From NCBI RefSeq assembly GCF_003287355.1, contig NZ_QMIM01000034.1:1-50433 (forward strand): a DNA stretch of 50,433 bases, read 5' to 3'. The stretch is from Halorubrum sp. 48-1-W. Lineage in GTDB: Archaea > Halobacteriota > Halobacteria > Halobacteriales > Haloferacaceae. Under the pieces are notes generated by a model. That model had not been told where the DNA came from. It did not search any database and saw nothing but the letters and a program-made list of their open reading frames with translations. The translations under genes were made by a program, and so were the position numbers. Of the stretch, positions 23,751 to 31,746 are shown in pieces; the stretch's first letter is position 1; each line of letters begins with the position of its first letter.

Positions 23751-23751
23751 G
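23669..23751. mobile_element. 83-bp insert between sucC and sucD, flanked by TGAG
   Basis: Removing 23669-23751 restores ATGAGCATTTTCGTC, i.e. an ATGA-overlapping sucD start encoding MSIFV. TGAG stands on both sides (23665-23668 and 23748-23751), as a 4-bp target duplication would. The insert carries CGTTCAC twice but no terminal inverted repeats. Its origin is unknown. Confidence 0.5.
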
Positions 23752-24616
23752 CATTTTCGTCGACGACGACACGCGCGTGGTGGTCCAGGGGATCACCGGC
23801 GGGGAGGGGAACTTCCACGCCGAACAGATGATCCAGTACGGGACGAACGTAGTCGCGGGCGCGGTGCCCGGCAAGGGCGGCCAGGAGGCCGCCGGCGTCC
23901 CGGTGTACGACACGGTCGACGAGGCCGTCGAGGCGGAGGACGCGGACGCCTCCGTGGTCTTCGTGCCGCCGGCGTTCGCCGCCGACGCGGTCTTCGAGGC
24001 GCTCGACACCGACCTCGACCTCGTCGTGGCGATCACGGAGGGGATCCCGACCCAGGACATGGCGAAGGTGAACAAGCGGCTGGGCGAGGTCGACACCCGC
24101 CTGCTCGGACCGAACTGTCCGGGCATCATCACGCCGGGCGAGGCGAAACTCGGCATCCTGCCGGGCAACATCTTCGCCGACGGCAACGTCGGGCTCGTCT
24201 CCCGCTCGGGCACGCTGACCTACCAGGTCGTCGACAACCTCACGGAGCGCGGCATCGGCCAGACGACCGCCATCGGCATCGGCGGCGACCCGATCATCGG
24301 CACCTCCTTCATCGACGCCCTCGAGGCGTTCGAGGCCGACGCCGAGACCGAGGCGGTCGTGATGTGCGGCGAGATCGGCGGCGAGGACGAGGAGGAGGCC
24401 GCGGCGTTCATCGGCGAGCACATGGACACGCCGGTCGCCGGCTTCATCGCCGGCCGCACCGCCCCGCCGGGCAAGCGCATGGGCCACGCGGGCGCCATCG
24501 TCTCCGGGTCGGGGACGGGCACCGCCCAGTCGAAGATCGACGCGCTCAACGACGCGGGCGTCCCCGTCGGCGACACCCCCGAGGAAGTCGCCGACCACGT
24601 CGAGAGCTTCCTCTAG
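23747..24616 (+). CDS. sucD: Succinyl-CoA synthetase, alpha subunit
   Basis: A 289-aa subunit. The CoA-binding Rossmann domain is [18 protein letters not shown] through [17 protein letters not shown] and [12 protein letters not shown]. The ligase domain has [20 protein letters not shown], and the phosphohistidine is His of [13 protein letters not shown] near residue 247. The start is taken as GTG 23747 (protein [14 protein letters not shown]), matching the family N-terminus; GTG 23738 three codons upstream is possible. The usual direct ATGA overlap with sucC is interrupted by an 83-bp insert. Confidence 0.94.
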   Translation: MSIFVDDDTRVVVQGITGGEGNFHAEQMIQYGTNVVAGAVPGKGGQEAAGVPVYDTVDEAVEAEDADASVVFVPPAFAADAVFEALDTDLDLVVAITEGIPTQDMAKVNKRLGEVDTRLLGPNCPGIITPGEAKLGILPGNIFADGNVGLVSRSGTLTYQVVDNLTERGIGQTTAIGIGGDPIIGTSFIDALEAFEADAETEAVVMCGEIGGEDEEEAAAFIGEHMDTPVAGFIAGRTAPPGKRMGHAGAIVSGSGTGTAQSKIDALNDAGVPVGDTPEEVADHVESFL

Positions 24617-24799
24617 GGGCGACCGGTCTCCCCCGCCGAACGTACCGGCCCCGGTTCGTCCGCGGGACCTGGGAACGACGGCGACGAGCGGACGACCCCT
24701 CCGTCCCCGAGTACGGACGCCGTACGCGTCCCCGAACGTCCGCGAATACAGGTGCCAACGCGCCCTCGGAAGTGCGTAGTCCGCGCACACCCGGACCAC

Positions 24800-24807
24800 G
24801 GTTATGC
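24800..24807 (+). promoter_or_regulatory. TATA box of the HTH gene
   Basis: GGTTATGC lies 22 nt before the ATG at 24830. The 183 bp between the sucD stop and this box show nothing else. Confidence 0.5.
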
Positions 24808-24829
24808 CCGGGTCACCCCATCGATCCAT

Positions 24830-25117
24830 ATGGACGACGACGTACGCGAACGGCTCGAACCGCTCCCGCCGAGTGCCAAGCTCGTGTACTACGTGCTCGA
24901 CGCCGAGGGACGGTTCGACCAGACGGGGCTCGCGGCGGAGACTCGGCTCTCGACGCGCACGGTCCGGTTCGCGATCGAGAAGCTCGTCGACGTCGACCTC
25001 GTCGAGGAGGGGTTCTGTCCCACCGACGCGCGCCGCTCCGTGTACGAACCGGCCGACCCCGTGGACGCGGAGTCCGCCCGTGGAGTCGTGCCGTCCGCGG
25101 TCGTTGCCGAGGACTGA
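24830..25117 (+). CDS. Winged-HTH transcriptional regulator (MarR/TrmB-like)
   Basis: A 95-aa protein that is essentially one winged helix-turn-helix. LPPSAKLVYYVLDAEGRFDQ is followed by TGLAAETRLSTRTVRFAIEK as the HTH with its recognition helix; the wing is VDLVEEGFCPTDARRSVYEP. It has no sensor domain, so it probably acts as a dimeric DNA-binding protein with regulation by abundance or a partner. The ATG at 24830 has a TATA box 22 nt upstream. Its targets are unknown; neighbours are sucD and deoC. Confidence 0.8.
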   Translation: MDDDVRERLEPLPPSAKLVYYVLDAEGRFDQTGLAAETRLSTRTVRFAIEKLVDVDLVEEGFCPTDARRSVYEPADPVDAESARGVVPSAVVAED

Positions 25118-25234
25118 CTCGCTCCCCGCCGGCCGTCGCGACCCGCACCGGCTGTGGGGATCGACCTCCTCGAGCCGACCGCGATCGTCTCGAACGACCG
25201 GCGTGTTTACCTGAATCGACCGAGAACCGTCGGT

Positions 25235-25906
25235 ATGTCCCTACAGGATACGTTAGAAACCGATCCCGGGCAGATCGTCTCGATAATCGATCACACCAAC
25301 GTCGATCCGACGGCGACAGAGGCGGAGATCCACGACCTCTGTGAAGCGGTCCTCGAGTACGGCTTCTGTTCCGCCGTGGTCGTGCCGTATCACGCCGAAC
25401 TCGCGAGCGAACTCGTCGGCGACCGGGCCAACGTCGTCGCAGTTATCGGCTTTCCCTACGGGATACAGCACTCGAACGCGAAGCGGGCCGAAGTCGAGGA
25501 GCTCCTCGAACACGTCGACGAACTCGACATGGTGCTGAACAGAACGGCGTTCGCGAACGGCGACGACGAGACCGTGGTCGACGACGTCAAAGCAGTAAAG
25601 GACGCGGTCGGCGAGAAGACGCTGAAGTGTATCATCGAATCGCCCGCGTTGAACCGGTCGGAGATCCGGCGAGCCGCCGAACTCGTCGAACGCGGCGGTG
25701 CGGACTTCGTTAAGACCGCCGTCGGATACGACGGTCCGACGGACCCCGACGAGGTGGCGGCGATCCGGGAGGGGATCGGCCCGGACACCCAGATCAAGGC
25801 ATCGGGTGGGATCGACACCTTCGAGCAGGCGCTCGAAATGGTCGCGGCGGGAGCGACCCGTATCGGAGCCTCGTCCGGGGTGGCTATCTACGAGTCGACC
25901 CAGTAG
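25235..25906 (+). CDS. deoC: Deoxyribose-phosphate aldolase
   Basis: A 223-aa class I aldolase that cleaves 2-deoxyribose 5-phosphate to glyceraldehyde 3-phosphate and acetaldehyde in nucleoside catabolism. The Schiff-base lysine is in ADFVKTAVGYDG (about residue 160). A second conserved Lys and the phosphate loop are in IKASGGIDTFEQAL and GATRIGASSG. The N-terminal IIDHTNVDPTATEAEI and CSAVVVPYH fit the family. The ATG at 25235 (MSLQDTLETD) gives normal archaeal length and lies about 24 nt after a GTTTAC box. Confidence 0.94.
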   Translation: MSLQDTLETDPGQIVSIIDHTNVDPTATEAEIHDLCEAVLEYGFCSAVVVPYHAELASELVGDRANVVAVIGFPYGIQHSNAKRAEVEELLEHVDELDMVLNRTAFANGDDETVVDDVKAVKDAVGEKTLKCIIESPALNRSEIRRAAELVERGGADFVKTAVGYDGPTDPDEVAAIREGIGPDTQIKASGGIDTFEQALEMVAAGATRIGASSGVAIYESTQ

Positions 25907-25980
25907 TCGGGGACGCTTCGCATCGACGTGTCACGACCGGCGGGACGCCGAAGCCGTGTTTGCCCGCCGAGGAAGTACAA

Positions 25981-25988
25981 GTATATTG
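25981..25988 (+). promoter_or_regulatory. TATA box of the DUF2267 gene
   Basis: GTATATTG, 27 nt before the ATG at 26016. Confidence 0.6.
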
Positions 25989-26015
25989 ATATGCCATGAG
26001 CGACAACAAGAACGT

Positions 26016-26420
26016 ATGAACTTCGACGAGTTCACTGGCCAAGCCCAGCACCGACTCGAAACGCCCGGAACGGGCGAAACGGTCCGAGCGATACGGGCGA
26101 CACTCATGACGCTCGGTCAGCGCATTCCCGAGGGGAACGCGGCGGACCTCGCGGCGTCGCTTCCCATCGAGATCAAGTGGTATCTGACCGGGGCAGTCGA
26201 CGAACACGGACAGCGCTTCGACTGGCAGGAGTTCGTCGAGAGAGTGAGCGAGATCGAGGGGTCGGAGCCGGCCGACGCGGCCTATCACGCCCGTGTCGTC
26301 CTCGACCTCGTCCACGAGGAGGTCCCGGAGTCCGACTTCCAGCAGCTCCGTGATATGCTTCCCGGGAGCGAGACCACGGAGAACTGGGGCAACCTCTTCG
26401 AGCTCGTCGACGACGACTGA
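26016..26420 (+). CDS. DUF2267 family protein
   Basis: A 134-aa helical protein. MNFDEFTGQAQHRLETPGTG, ETVRAIRATLMTLGQRIPEG and AADLAASLPIEIKWYLTG are the characteristic DUF2267 blocks, and the second half (FVERVSEIEGSEPADAAYHA) repeats the pattern. The family is common in haloarchaea and bacteria and its biochemical role is not established. The stop codon is immediately followed by the terminal repeat of a MITE-like element, so the natural 3' flank has been replaced. Confidence 0.83.
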   Translation: MNFDEFTGQAQHRLETPGTGETVRAIRATLMTLGQRIPEGNAADLAASLPIEIKWYLTGAVDEHGQRFDWQEFVERVSEIEGSEPADAAYHARVVLDLVHEEVPESDFQQLRDMLPGSETTENWGNLFELVDDD

Positions 26421-26529
26421 TAGTGATTATTGCGATTATTTTCCTGACCACGTCACAAATATCGGTGTTTCAGGCCGTTTGACAGTCGTCTCGTTCCAGT
26501 ATAGCGGTAAAGAGTCGCAATAATCACTA
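26421..26529. mobile_element. MITE-like element, 109 bp, 15-bp perfect terminal inverted repeats
   Basis: TAGTGATTATTGCGA at 26421-26435 is exactly complementary to TCGCAATAATCACTA at 26515-26529. Similarity continues weakly inward for about 9 more bases. The flanks are TGA (26418-26420) and TGA (26530-26532), a possible 3-bp target duplication. The A/T-rich core has no coding capacity. TNA-type 3-bp duplications are known for some IS5-family elements, but the parental IS is not in this window. Confidence 0.75.
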
Positions 26530-26787
26530 TGAGACGTCCTGGCGGGCTCGCGGACCGACCGCGACCGGAGACGCGTCTGCGCCCGTCGAGTTCGGGGAGG
26601 TCGCTCTGAGACGCGGGCCGACGACGGTGCCCGAAGCGCAGGAGCCGCGAGGTCCCCGAGGTTCCGATCCTCCCAGCCACCGCGCCGAGACCGGTCGAGT
26701 TCGGGTGGAGATCCGATCCCGATCCGGGGGAGATCCGATCCCGATCCGGGGGCCTTTTGCCCGCCCGCCGGGTATGACCGGTAACCG
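26530..26787. other. Gene-free interval before e-MtaB
   Basis: With the MITE this makes 367 bp without a gene. It contains a 22-bp tandem duplication (26709-26752) and a weak CCTTTTGC box at about 26753-26760. Long frames on both strands here lack starts and haloarchaeal codon phasing. Confidence 0.55.
26709..26752. repeat. 22-bp tandem duplication
   Basis: AGATCCGATCCCGATCCGGG(GG) occurs twice head-to-tail, just upstream of the e-MtaB promoter region. Confidence 0.85.
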
Positions 26788-28095
26788 ATGGCGACGTACC
26801 ACATCGAGACGTACGGCTGTACGTCCAACCGGGGCGAGAGCCGCGCGATCGAACGCGCCCTCCGGGACGGCGGCCACCGGCCGGCCGACGGCCCCGAGGA
26901 CGCCGACGTCGCCATCCTCAACAGCTGTACCGTCGTCGAGAAGACCGAGCGCAACATGCTCCGCCGCGCCGAAGAGCTCGAAGCGACGACCGCCGAGCTC
27001 GTCGTCACCGGCTGTATGGCGCTGGCACAGGGCGAGGAGTTCCGCGAGGCCGGGATCGATGCCGAGGTGCTCCACTGGGACGCGGTCCCGGAGCACGTGC
27101 TCAACGGCGAGTGCCCGACACACACCCCCGACACGGAGCCGGTCCTCGACGGCGTGATCGGCATCCTCCCCATCGCGCGCGGTTGTATGAGCAACTGCTC
27201 GTACTGTATCACCAAGTTCGCGACCGGGCGCGTCGACTCCCCGTCGATCGGGGAGAACGTCGAGAAGGCCCGTGCGCTGGTCCACGCCGGCGCGAAGGAG
27301 ATCCGCGTGACCGGCCAGGACACGGGCGTCTACGGCTGGGACACCGGCGATCGAAAACTGCCCGAACTGCTCGACCGGATCTGCGCCATCGACGGCGAGT
27401 TCCGGGTGCGGCTCGGGATGGCGAACCCCGGCGGGATACACGGCATCCACGAGGAGCTGGCGGACGTCTTCGCGCGGAACGAGGAGCTGTACGACTTCAT
27501 CCACGCCCCCGTACAGTCGGGCTCCGACGACGTGCTCGCCGACATGCGCCGGCAACACCGCGTCGAGAAGTTCCGGGAGGTCGTCGAGACCTTCGACGGC
27601 CGGCTCGACCACTGGACGCTCTCGACCGACTTCATCGTCGGCTTCCCGACCGAGAGCGACGCGGACCACGAACGGTCGATGGACCTCCTCCGGGAGGTCC
27701 GCCCCGAGAAGGTCAACGTCACTCGCTTCTCGAAGCGCCCCGGCACCGACGCCGCGGAGATGAAGGGGCTCGGCGGGACCGTAAAGAAGGAGCGCTCGAA
27801 GGCGATGTCCGAGCTGAAGATGGACGTCGTCGGCGAGGCGTACGAGTCGATGGTCGGCGAGACGTTCGAGGTCCTCGTCGTCGAGGAGGGTACCGGCGAC
27901 TCCGTGAAGTGTCGCGACTCCGCCTACCGACAGATCATCGTCCAGCGGGCGTCGGACCACGGGGTCGAGGTCGGCGACTTCCTGACCGTCGAGGTGACCG
28001 GCCACAACACCGTCTACGCGTTCGGCGAGCCGACCGGCGCGGGTCACCGCGTCGGCGGTTCCAGGTCCTCGGCCGTGGGAAGCTCCCACCCGTAG
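26788..28095 (+). CDS. tRNA t6A37 methylthiotransferase (e-MtaB/CDKAL1 type)
   Basis: A 435-aa radical-SAM enzyme that adds a methylthio group to t6A at tRNA position 37, converting it to ms2t6A. The N-terminal UPF0004 domain has cluster cysteines Cys11, Cys47 and Cys76. The radical-SAM CxxxCxxC is Cys133, Cys137, Cys140 (RGCMSNCSYC). A TRAM domain is at the C-terminus (VGETFEVLVVEEGTG through FLTVEVTGHNTVYAFGEP). The last ~19 residues (GAGHRVGGSRSSAVGSSHP) look like an extension past a lost stop and overlap the convergent channel gene by 52 bp. Confidence 0.93.
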   Translation: MATYHIETYGCTSNRGESRAIERALRDGGHRPADGPEDADVAILNSCTVVEKTERNMLRRAEELEATTAELVVTGCMALAQGEEFREAGIDAEVLHWDAVPEHVLNGECPTHTPDTEPVLDGVIGILPIARGCMSNCSYCITKFATGRVDSPSIGENVEKARALVHAGAKEIRVTGQDTGVYGWDTGDRKLPELLDRICAIDGEFRVRLGMANPGGIHGIHEELADVFARNEELYDFIHAPVQSGSDDVLADMRRQHRVEKFREVVETFDGRLDHWTLSTDFIVGFPTESDADHERSMDLLREVRPEKVNVTRFSKRPGTDAAEMKGLGGTVKKERSKAMSELKMDVVGEAYESMVGETFEVLVVEEGTGDSVKCRDSAYRQIIVQRASDHGVEVGDFLTVEVTGHNTVYAFGEPTGAGHRVGGSRSSAVGSSHP

Positions 28096-28769
28096 GTGAC
28101 GGCCGCGAGCCGCGTCGCGACGGTGACCGCCGCACAGAGCGCGGCTGCGGTGCCCCCGGCGACGCCGACGGTTCCGGCCACGACGTAGGTGAGCCCGCCG
28201 GACACGGCACAGGTGGCGTAGAAGTCCTCGAAGAGGACGAACGGCGCGCGGTCGAGGAGGAGGTCGGCGAACGCGCCGCCACCCACCGCGTTTATCGCCG
28301 CGAGCGCGATGACGCCGAACGCGGAGACGCCCGCCTCCGTGGCGACGATCGCCCCCGCGGTGGCGAACGCGGCGAGCCCGATCGCGTCGGCCACGAGCGT
28401 GATCGGGTGGGTGTCCGGCGACACGAGCACGAGCCGTAACGCCATCGCCAGCGCGACGCCGAAGAGTCCGAGCCCGATCTCGACCGGCGACTGGAGCGCC
28501 AACGGCGTTCGCGTCACGAGGACGTCACGCGTCACCCCGCCGGCGAACGCCATCGCCAGCCCGACGACGACGATCCCGAAGAGGTCGAAGTCCTCGCGGA
28601 TCGCCTTCGTGGAGCCGACGAGCGCGAACGCGACGAGCCCGACGGTGTTCATGACTGCGAACGGGTCGCCGAAGAGCACGACGAGGAGGTCCCGGATCAC
28701 TGGGGACCCCTCCGCGGGCCGAACGGTTGAATCTGCCGTCGGCGGACACCGCGGGTCCGCGGCGGCCAC
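28044..28769 (-). CDS. TRIC/UPF0126 (YadS-like) membrane protein
   Basis: A 241-aa protein with about seven membrane helices made of two related halves. Each half carries the glycine-rich TRIC signature: AFAGGVTRDVLVTRTPLAL and AVGGGAFADLLLDRAPFVL. Prokaryotic TRIC proteins are trimeric cation channels; some UPF0126 members are linked to glycine or amino-acid movement, and the substrate here is not known. The GTG start at 28769 has a TATA-like box (28794-28800) 24 nt upstream. A GTG at 28700 is an alternative that would remove a 23-residue polar N-terminus. Confidence 0.83.
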   Translation of the reverse strand: MAAADPRCPPTADSTVRPAEGSPVIRDLLVVLFGDPFAVMNTVGLVAFALVGSTKAIREDFDLFGIVVVGLAMAFAGGVTRDVLVTRTPLALQSPVEIGLGLFGVALAMALRLVLVSPDTHPITLVADAIGLAAFATAGAIVATEAGVSAFGVIALAAINAVGGGAFADLLLDRAPFVLFEDFYATCAVSGGLTYVVAGTVGVAGGTAAALCAAVTVATRLAAVTYGWELPTAEDLEPPTR

Positions 28770-28910
28770 CGTCGTTTCGCCGGCGGGACGGAGTTTCTAT
28801 CCCCATGAATACATCACGACGTCACGCGAGCACCTCAACTACCCCACCCTACTCGGTCACGGCTGGCACCGTTCGATCCTCGAGGGAGGGGACCTAGCGC
28901 CTACTTCCCG
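28770..28910. other. Intergenic stretch with IS-remnant-like sequence
   Basis: The segment about 28828-28908 (CACCTCAACTACCCCACCC, then a CGGTCACGGC region, ending CGCCTACTTCCCGTC) looks like a non-coding sequence I recall seeing repeatedly near TnpB-type elements in haloarchaeal genomes. It has no gene and no transposase. Confidence 0.3.
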
Positions 28911-29642
28911 TCAAACCGTGACGGCCATCATCACTTCGTCGACGTACTCGCCGTCGATCCGGTAGTGGTCCTCACGGGTTGCCTCCTCCTCCCAGCCGTG
29001 TGCTTCGAGGAACGCGATCGCCTCCCCGTTCGTCGAGGGAACGCTGTTGTAGATCCGCTCGTATCCCTCCTCGACCGCCCACTCGAGACCGCGTTCGACG
29101 AGGTGGCTTCCGATCCCGTTTCGCCGGTATTCGGGGAGGACGCCGACCGTGAGCTCCGCGGTGTGGCTCAGCTTCTCCAGCTCCGGATGGCTGATGTTGA
29201 CCCAGCCGATCACGTCGCCGTTCACGGTCGCGACGAAGAACACGCGGGATTTCACCCCGCCCCGCTGGTAGAGGACCTGCTCCTCGTCGAGGATGTCCGC
29301 GATGGTCTCCGCGACGACGTCGTTGCCGTCCTCGACGGCGTCGCGTATCACCCCGAGGAGTCCGGAGAGGTCGGACTGTCGCGCCGGTCGGATGTTGAAC
29401 GACACCTCCTCGCCGGTGAACTCCTCCTCGGCTCCGCCCCCGAAGTCGTCCTCGATGCCGGGCACGAGGTCGTCACCCGCCTCCCGCAACAGCCCGTCAC
29501 GCTTCAGGATCGTGACGTGGTGTCCGAACTGCGTCGGATCGAACCCCAGATCCTCCCGGGCCGTCTCGTAATCCACGCGACCCCGCTCCTGGACGTACTC
29601 GTAGATGTCTCGACGGTCCTTGTGTTCTACTTGCCGGATCAT
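28911..29642 (-). CDS. HTH-GNAT fusion protein
   Basis: A 243-aa protein. Residues 1 to about 75 form a winged HTH (RRDIYEYVQERGRVDYETAR, then QFGHHVTILKRDGLLREAGD). An acidic linker leads to a GNAT domain starting VSFNIRPARQSDLSGLLGVI. The acetyl-CoA loop is VLPEYRRNGIGSHLVERGLE, and AIAFLEAHGWEEEATREDHY is the C-terminal GNAT region. It may regulate transcription in response to, or through, acetylation; no target is evident. The ATG at 29642 lies 24 nt after a TATA-like box. Confidence 0.85.
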   Translation of the reverse strand: MIRQVEHKDRRDIYEYVQERGRVDYETAREDLGFDPTQFGHHVTILKRDGLLREAGDDLVPGIEDDFGGGAEEEFTGEEVSFNIRPARQSDLSGLLGVIRDAVEDGNDVVAETIADILDEEQVLYQRGGVKSRVFFVATVNGDVIGWVNISHPELEKLSHTAELTVGVLPEYRRNGIGSHLVERGLEWAVEEGYERIYNSVPSTNGEAIAFLEAHGWEEEATREDHYRIDGEYVDEVMMAVTV

Positions 29643-29666
29643 GCTAGACACTACCACTCACCACCA

Positions 29667-29672
29667 CTTATG
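29667..29672 (-). promoter_or_regulatory. TATA-like box of the HTH-GNAT gene
   Basis: CATAAG on the minus strand, 24 nt before the ATG at 29642, inside a 30-bp A/T-rich block that separates it from the Fix operon. Confidence 0.45.
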
Positions 29673-29690
29673 TTTAATTATAAATTATAT

Positions 29691-30080
29691 TTAATATCCG
29701 ATACTAGTACCCGATCGCGGCGGGACGTGGGTGAGCAACTGGGCGGTATCGCGGACGTTGTGCGTCTCGACCAGCAACTCCGCGGCCTCCCGAACGGTCA
29801 CGTCGGGGTCGCGAGACGAGCCGTAATACCGGAGATACAGCGCCAGCCAGTCGTTCACCGCCGCCTGTAGCATCGACAGCTCGACCTCGGAGAGCCGGAC
29901 GTGTTCGTCGCCCGTACGGGCGCGGAGGTACACCGCGATCGTCGGACCGAGCCCCTCCCGCAGATACTCGAGACCACGCTCTTCGGCCGGCGGCGACGTC
30001 GGCGGGTCGAACGACTCCCGCTCTTCGCGAGCCCGATCGGCCAGGTCGGCGATCCGCTCGGCGTACTGTGAGGTCGTCAT
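29691..30080 (-). CDS. Unknown small protein at the end of the Fix operon
   Basis: A 129-aa soluble helical protein. It starts MTTSQYAERIADLADRAREE, and its core includes GLEYLREGLGPTIAVYLRAR, LSMLQAAVNDWLALYLRYYG and VREAAELLVETHNVRDTAQL. No cysteines or cofactor motifs are visible. Its ATG lies 1 nt after the stop of fixC, so it is almost certainly co-transcribed and may be translationally coupled. I do not recognise the family; a chaperone or regulatory role for the FixABCX complex is a guess from position only. Confidence 0.75.
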   Translation of the reverse strand: MTTSQYAERIADLADRAREERESFDPPTSPPAEERGLEYLREGLGPTIAVYLRARTGDEHVRLSEVELSMLQAAVNDWLALYLRYYGSSRDPDVTVREAAELLVETHNVRDTAQLLTHVPPRSGTSIGY

Positions 30081-30081
30081 C

Positions 30082-31746
30082 TCATCCCTGCCGGAACTCG
30101 ACGCCCTTCCCGCCGCGGGGATGTTCCCAGTCGGTGTCCGCGACGATGGCACAGGTGCCGCACTCGACGCATGGCTGAGTGTCGAGGCTCACGACGGTCC
30201 GCTCCTCGCCGTTCGTGCGGACCGTCTCCTCGCGGTAGCAACCGCCGCCGAAATCGCGGGCGCTGACCGGACAGGCGGTCACGGCGTCGCCGCTGACTGC
30301 GAAGGAGTCGTCGACGACCTCGATGTGCGGGTTGCCCACGTCGACGTCGTAGGTGAGGTCGCCGATCCGATCGGCGAGGTCCGGCGGAGTCACGTCGTTT
30401 TCTCCGCCGATCCGCTCGCCGAGCTCCTCCGCGATGACCGTCGGTAGGGTCACGTACGGCGTCCGGGTGTCCGGCACCATCATCGAGAGGAACGGCGAGC
30501 CGTACAGCGTCTCGAAGCGGTCGCCGAGCGCCCGCACGCCGAACCGCCCGACCGGTGATTCCAGCACTGCGTCCAGCGCGCCCGTGACCGGACCGTGTTC
30601 CGCGAGCGCCCGCACCGCGCGGTACCGCGGGGGACGGAGCTTCTTCATCACTCCCTCGTCGCGGAGCTTCCGCTCGTAGAGGTCGCCCGCCGCGTCCGGG
30701 TCGTTCCGCGAACGCGCCTCCGTGAACGCCTCGCCGGCGAGCGCGCCGGCCGTGACGGCGTGGTTCATTCCCTTGATGATCGGGCCCTGTGCCTGCATCT
30801 GCCCGCCGGCGTCGCCGACGAGGACGAGGCGGCCCTCGTGTGGCGAGGGGTGGGCGACCTTCTTCGAGTCGGGGACGAGTTTCGCGGCGTACTCCAGCTC
30901 CTCGTACCCGTCGTCGAGCCAGCGGGCCAGAAGCGGATGCGTGAGCAGCGCGTCGAGCAGCTCGTGGGGCTCGGCCTCCTCCGCGACGAGGCTGTCGAGG
31001 TGGAACACCGTGCCGATCGAGAGGGTGTCCTCGTTGGTGTAGAGGAACCCGCCGCCGCGGACGCCCTCGAAGAGGTCGCCGGAGAACAGGTGGGCCTCGC
31101 CCGCCTCGCCGTCGAGGCCGAACCGGTCGTCGATCGCTCCCTCGGGCATGTCCACGACCGCCTTCACGCCCTGGAACCACTCCTCCGGCTCCTCCCAGTC
31201 CATCAGCCCGGCATCGCGAGCGAGTTCGCTGTTCACGCCGTCGGCGGCGACGACGAAGTCGGCCTCGATGGGGTCGAGCTCGTCGCAGGTGACGCCGACG
31301 ATCTCGCCTTCCTCCCGGAGCAGGCCGTTCACCCGGACGTCGGTGAGTAGCCCGCCGCCGGTCTCGCGGGTCAGTTCGTGGACCCGTTCGGCGAGCCAGG
31401 AGTCCATCTTCCGGCGAAGGACGGCGTCGGACCACTCGGTGTCGTGCTCGTGGAGGTCGGTGATGTCGAAGGTCTCGACCCGATCGCCGGCGAGGTTGTG
31501 GAGGTAGTAGTCCGTGACGGGACGCTCGGTGGCGGCCTCCCGGAACCCGGCGAACAGGTCGTCCATGGTGTAGGGAGCCGACTCCTCAGCGTAGAGGAGA
31601 CCCCCGGAGACGTTCTTCGACCCGGCCTCGACGCCCCGCTCCAACACGAGGGTCTCCACGTCGTTACGGGCGAGCGCGGCCGCGGCTGCCGCGCCGCCGG
31701 GGCCCGCGCCCACGACGACGGCCTCGTAGTGTTCGCGTTCGGTCAT
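30082..31746 (-). CDS. fixC: FixC-type ETF:quinone oxidoreductase fused to FixX ferredoxin
   Basis: A 554-aa flavoprotein. FAD binding is VVVGAGPGGAAAAAAL (from residue 9) and VLVGDAGGQMQAQGPIIKGM. Membrane-associated quinone-reducing members of the family share this layout. The last ~80 residues form a FixX-like iron-sulfur domain: ACPVSARDFGGGCYREETVR, then QPCVECGTCAIVADTDWEHP. FixX is usually a separate ~90-aa protein, so this is a fusion. It should pass ETF electrons to menaquinone at the membrane. The ATG overlaps the fixB stop (ATGA), indicating coupling. Confidence 0.92.
   Translation of the reverse strand: MTEREHYEAVVVGAGPGGAAAAAALARNDVETLVLERGVEAGSKNVSGGLLYAEESAPYTMDDLFAGFREAATERPVTDYYLHNLAGDRVETFDITDLHEHDTEWSDAVLRRKMDSWLAERVHELTRETGGGLLTDVRVNGLLREEGEIVGVTCDELDPIEADFVVAADGVNSELARDAGLMDWEEPEEWFQGVKAVVDMPEGAIDDRFGLDGEAGEAHLFSGDLFEGVRGGGFLYTNEDTLSIGTVFHLDSLVAEEAEPHELLDALLTHPLLARWLDDGYEELEYAAKLVPDSKKVAHPSPHEGRLVLVGDAGGQMQAQGPIIKGMNHAVTAGALAGEAFTEARSRNDPDAAGDLYERKLRDEGVMKKLRPPRYRAVRALAEHGPVTGALDAVLESPVGRFGVRALGDRFETLYGSPFLSMMVPDTRTPYVTLPTVIAEELGERIGGENDVTPPDLADRIGDLTYDVDVGNPHIEVVDDSFAVSGDAVTACPVSARDFGGGCYREETVRTNGEERTVVSLDTQPCVECGTCAIVADTDWEHPRGGKGVEFRQG

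Noticed and set aside
26436-27323. Minus-strand frame covering the MITE and the e-MtaB start
   Set aside because: It crosses the inverted repeats and is the antisense shadow of e-MtaB; no promoter or motif.
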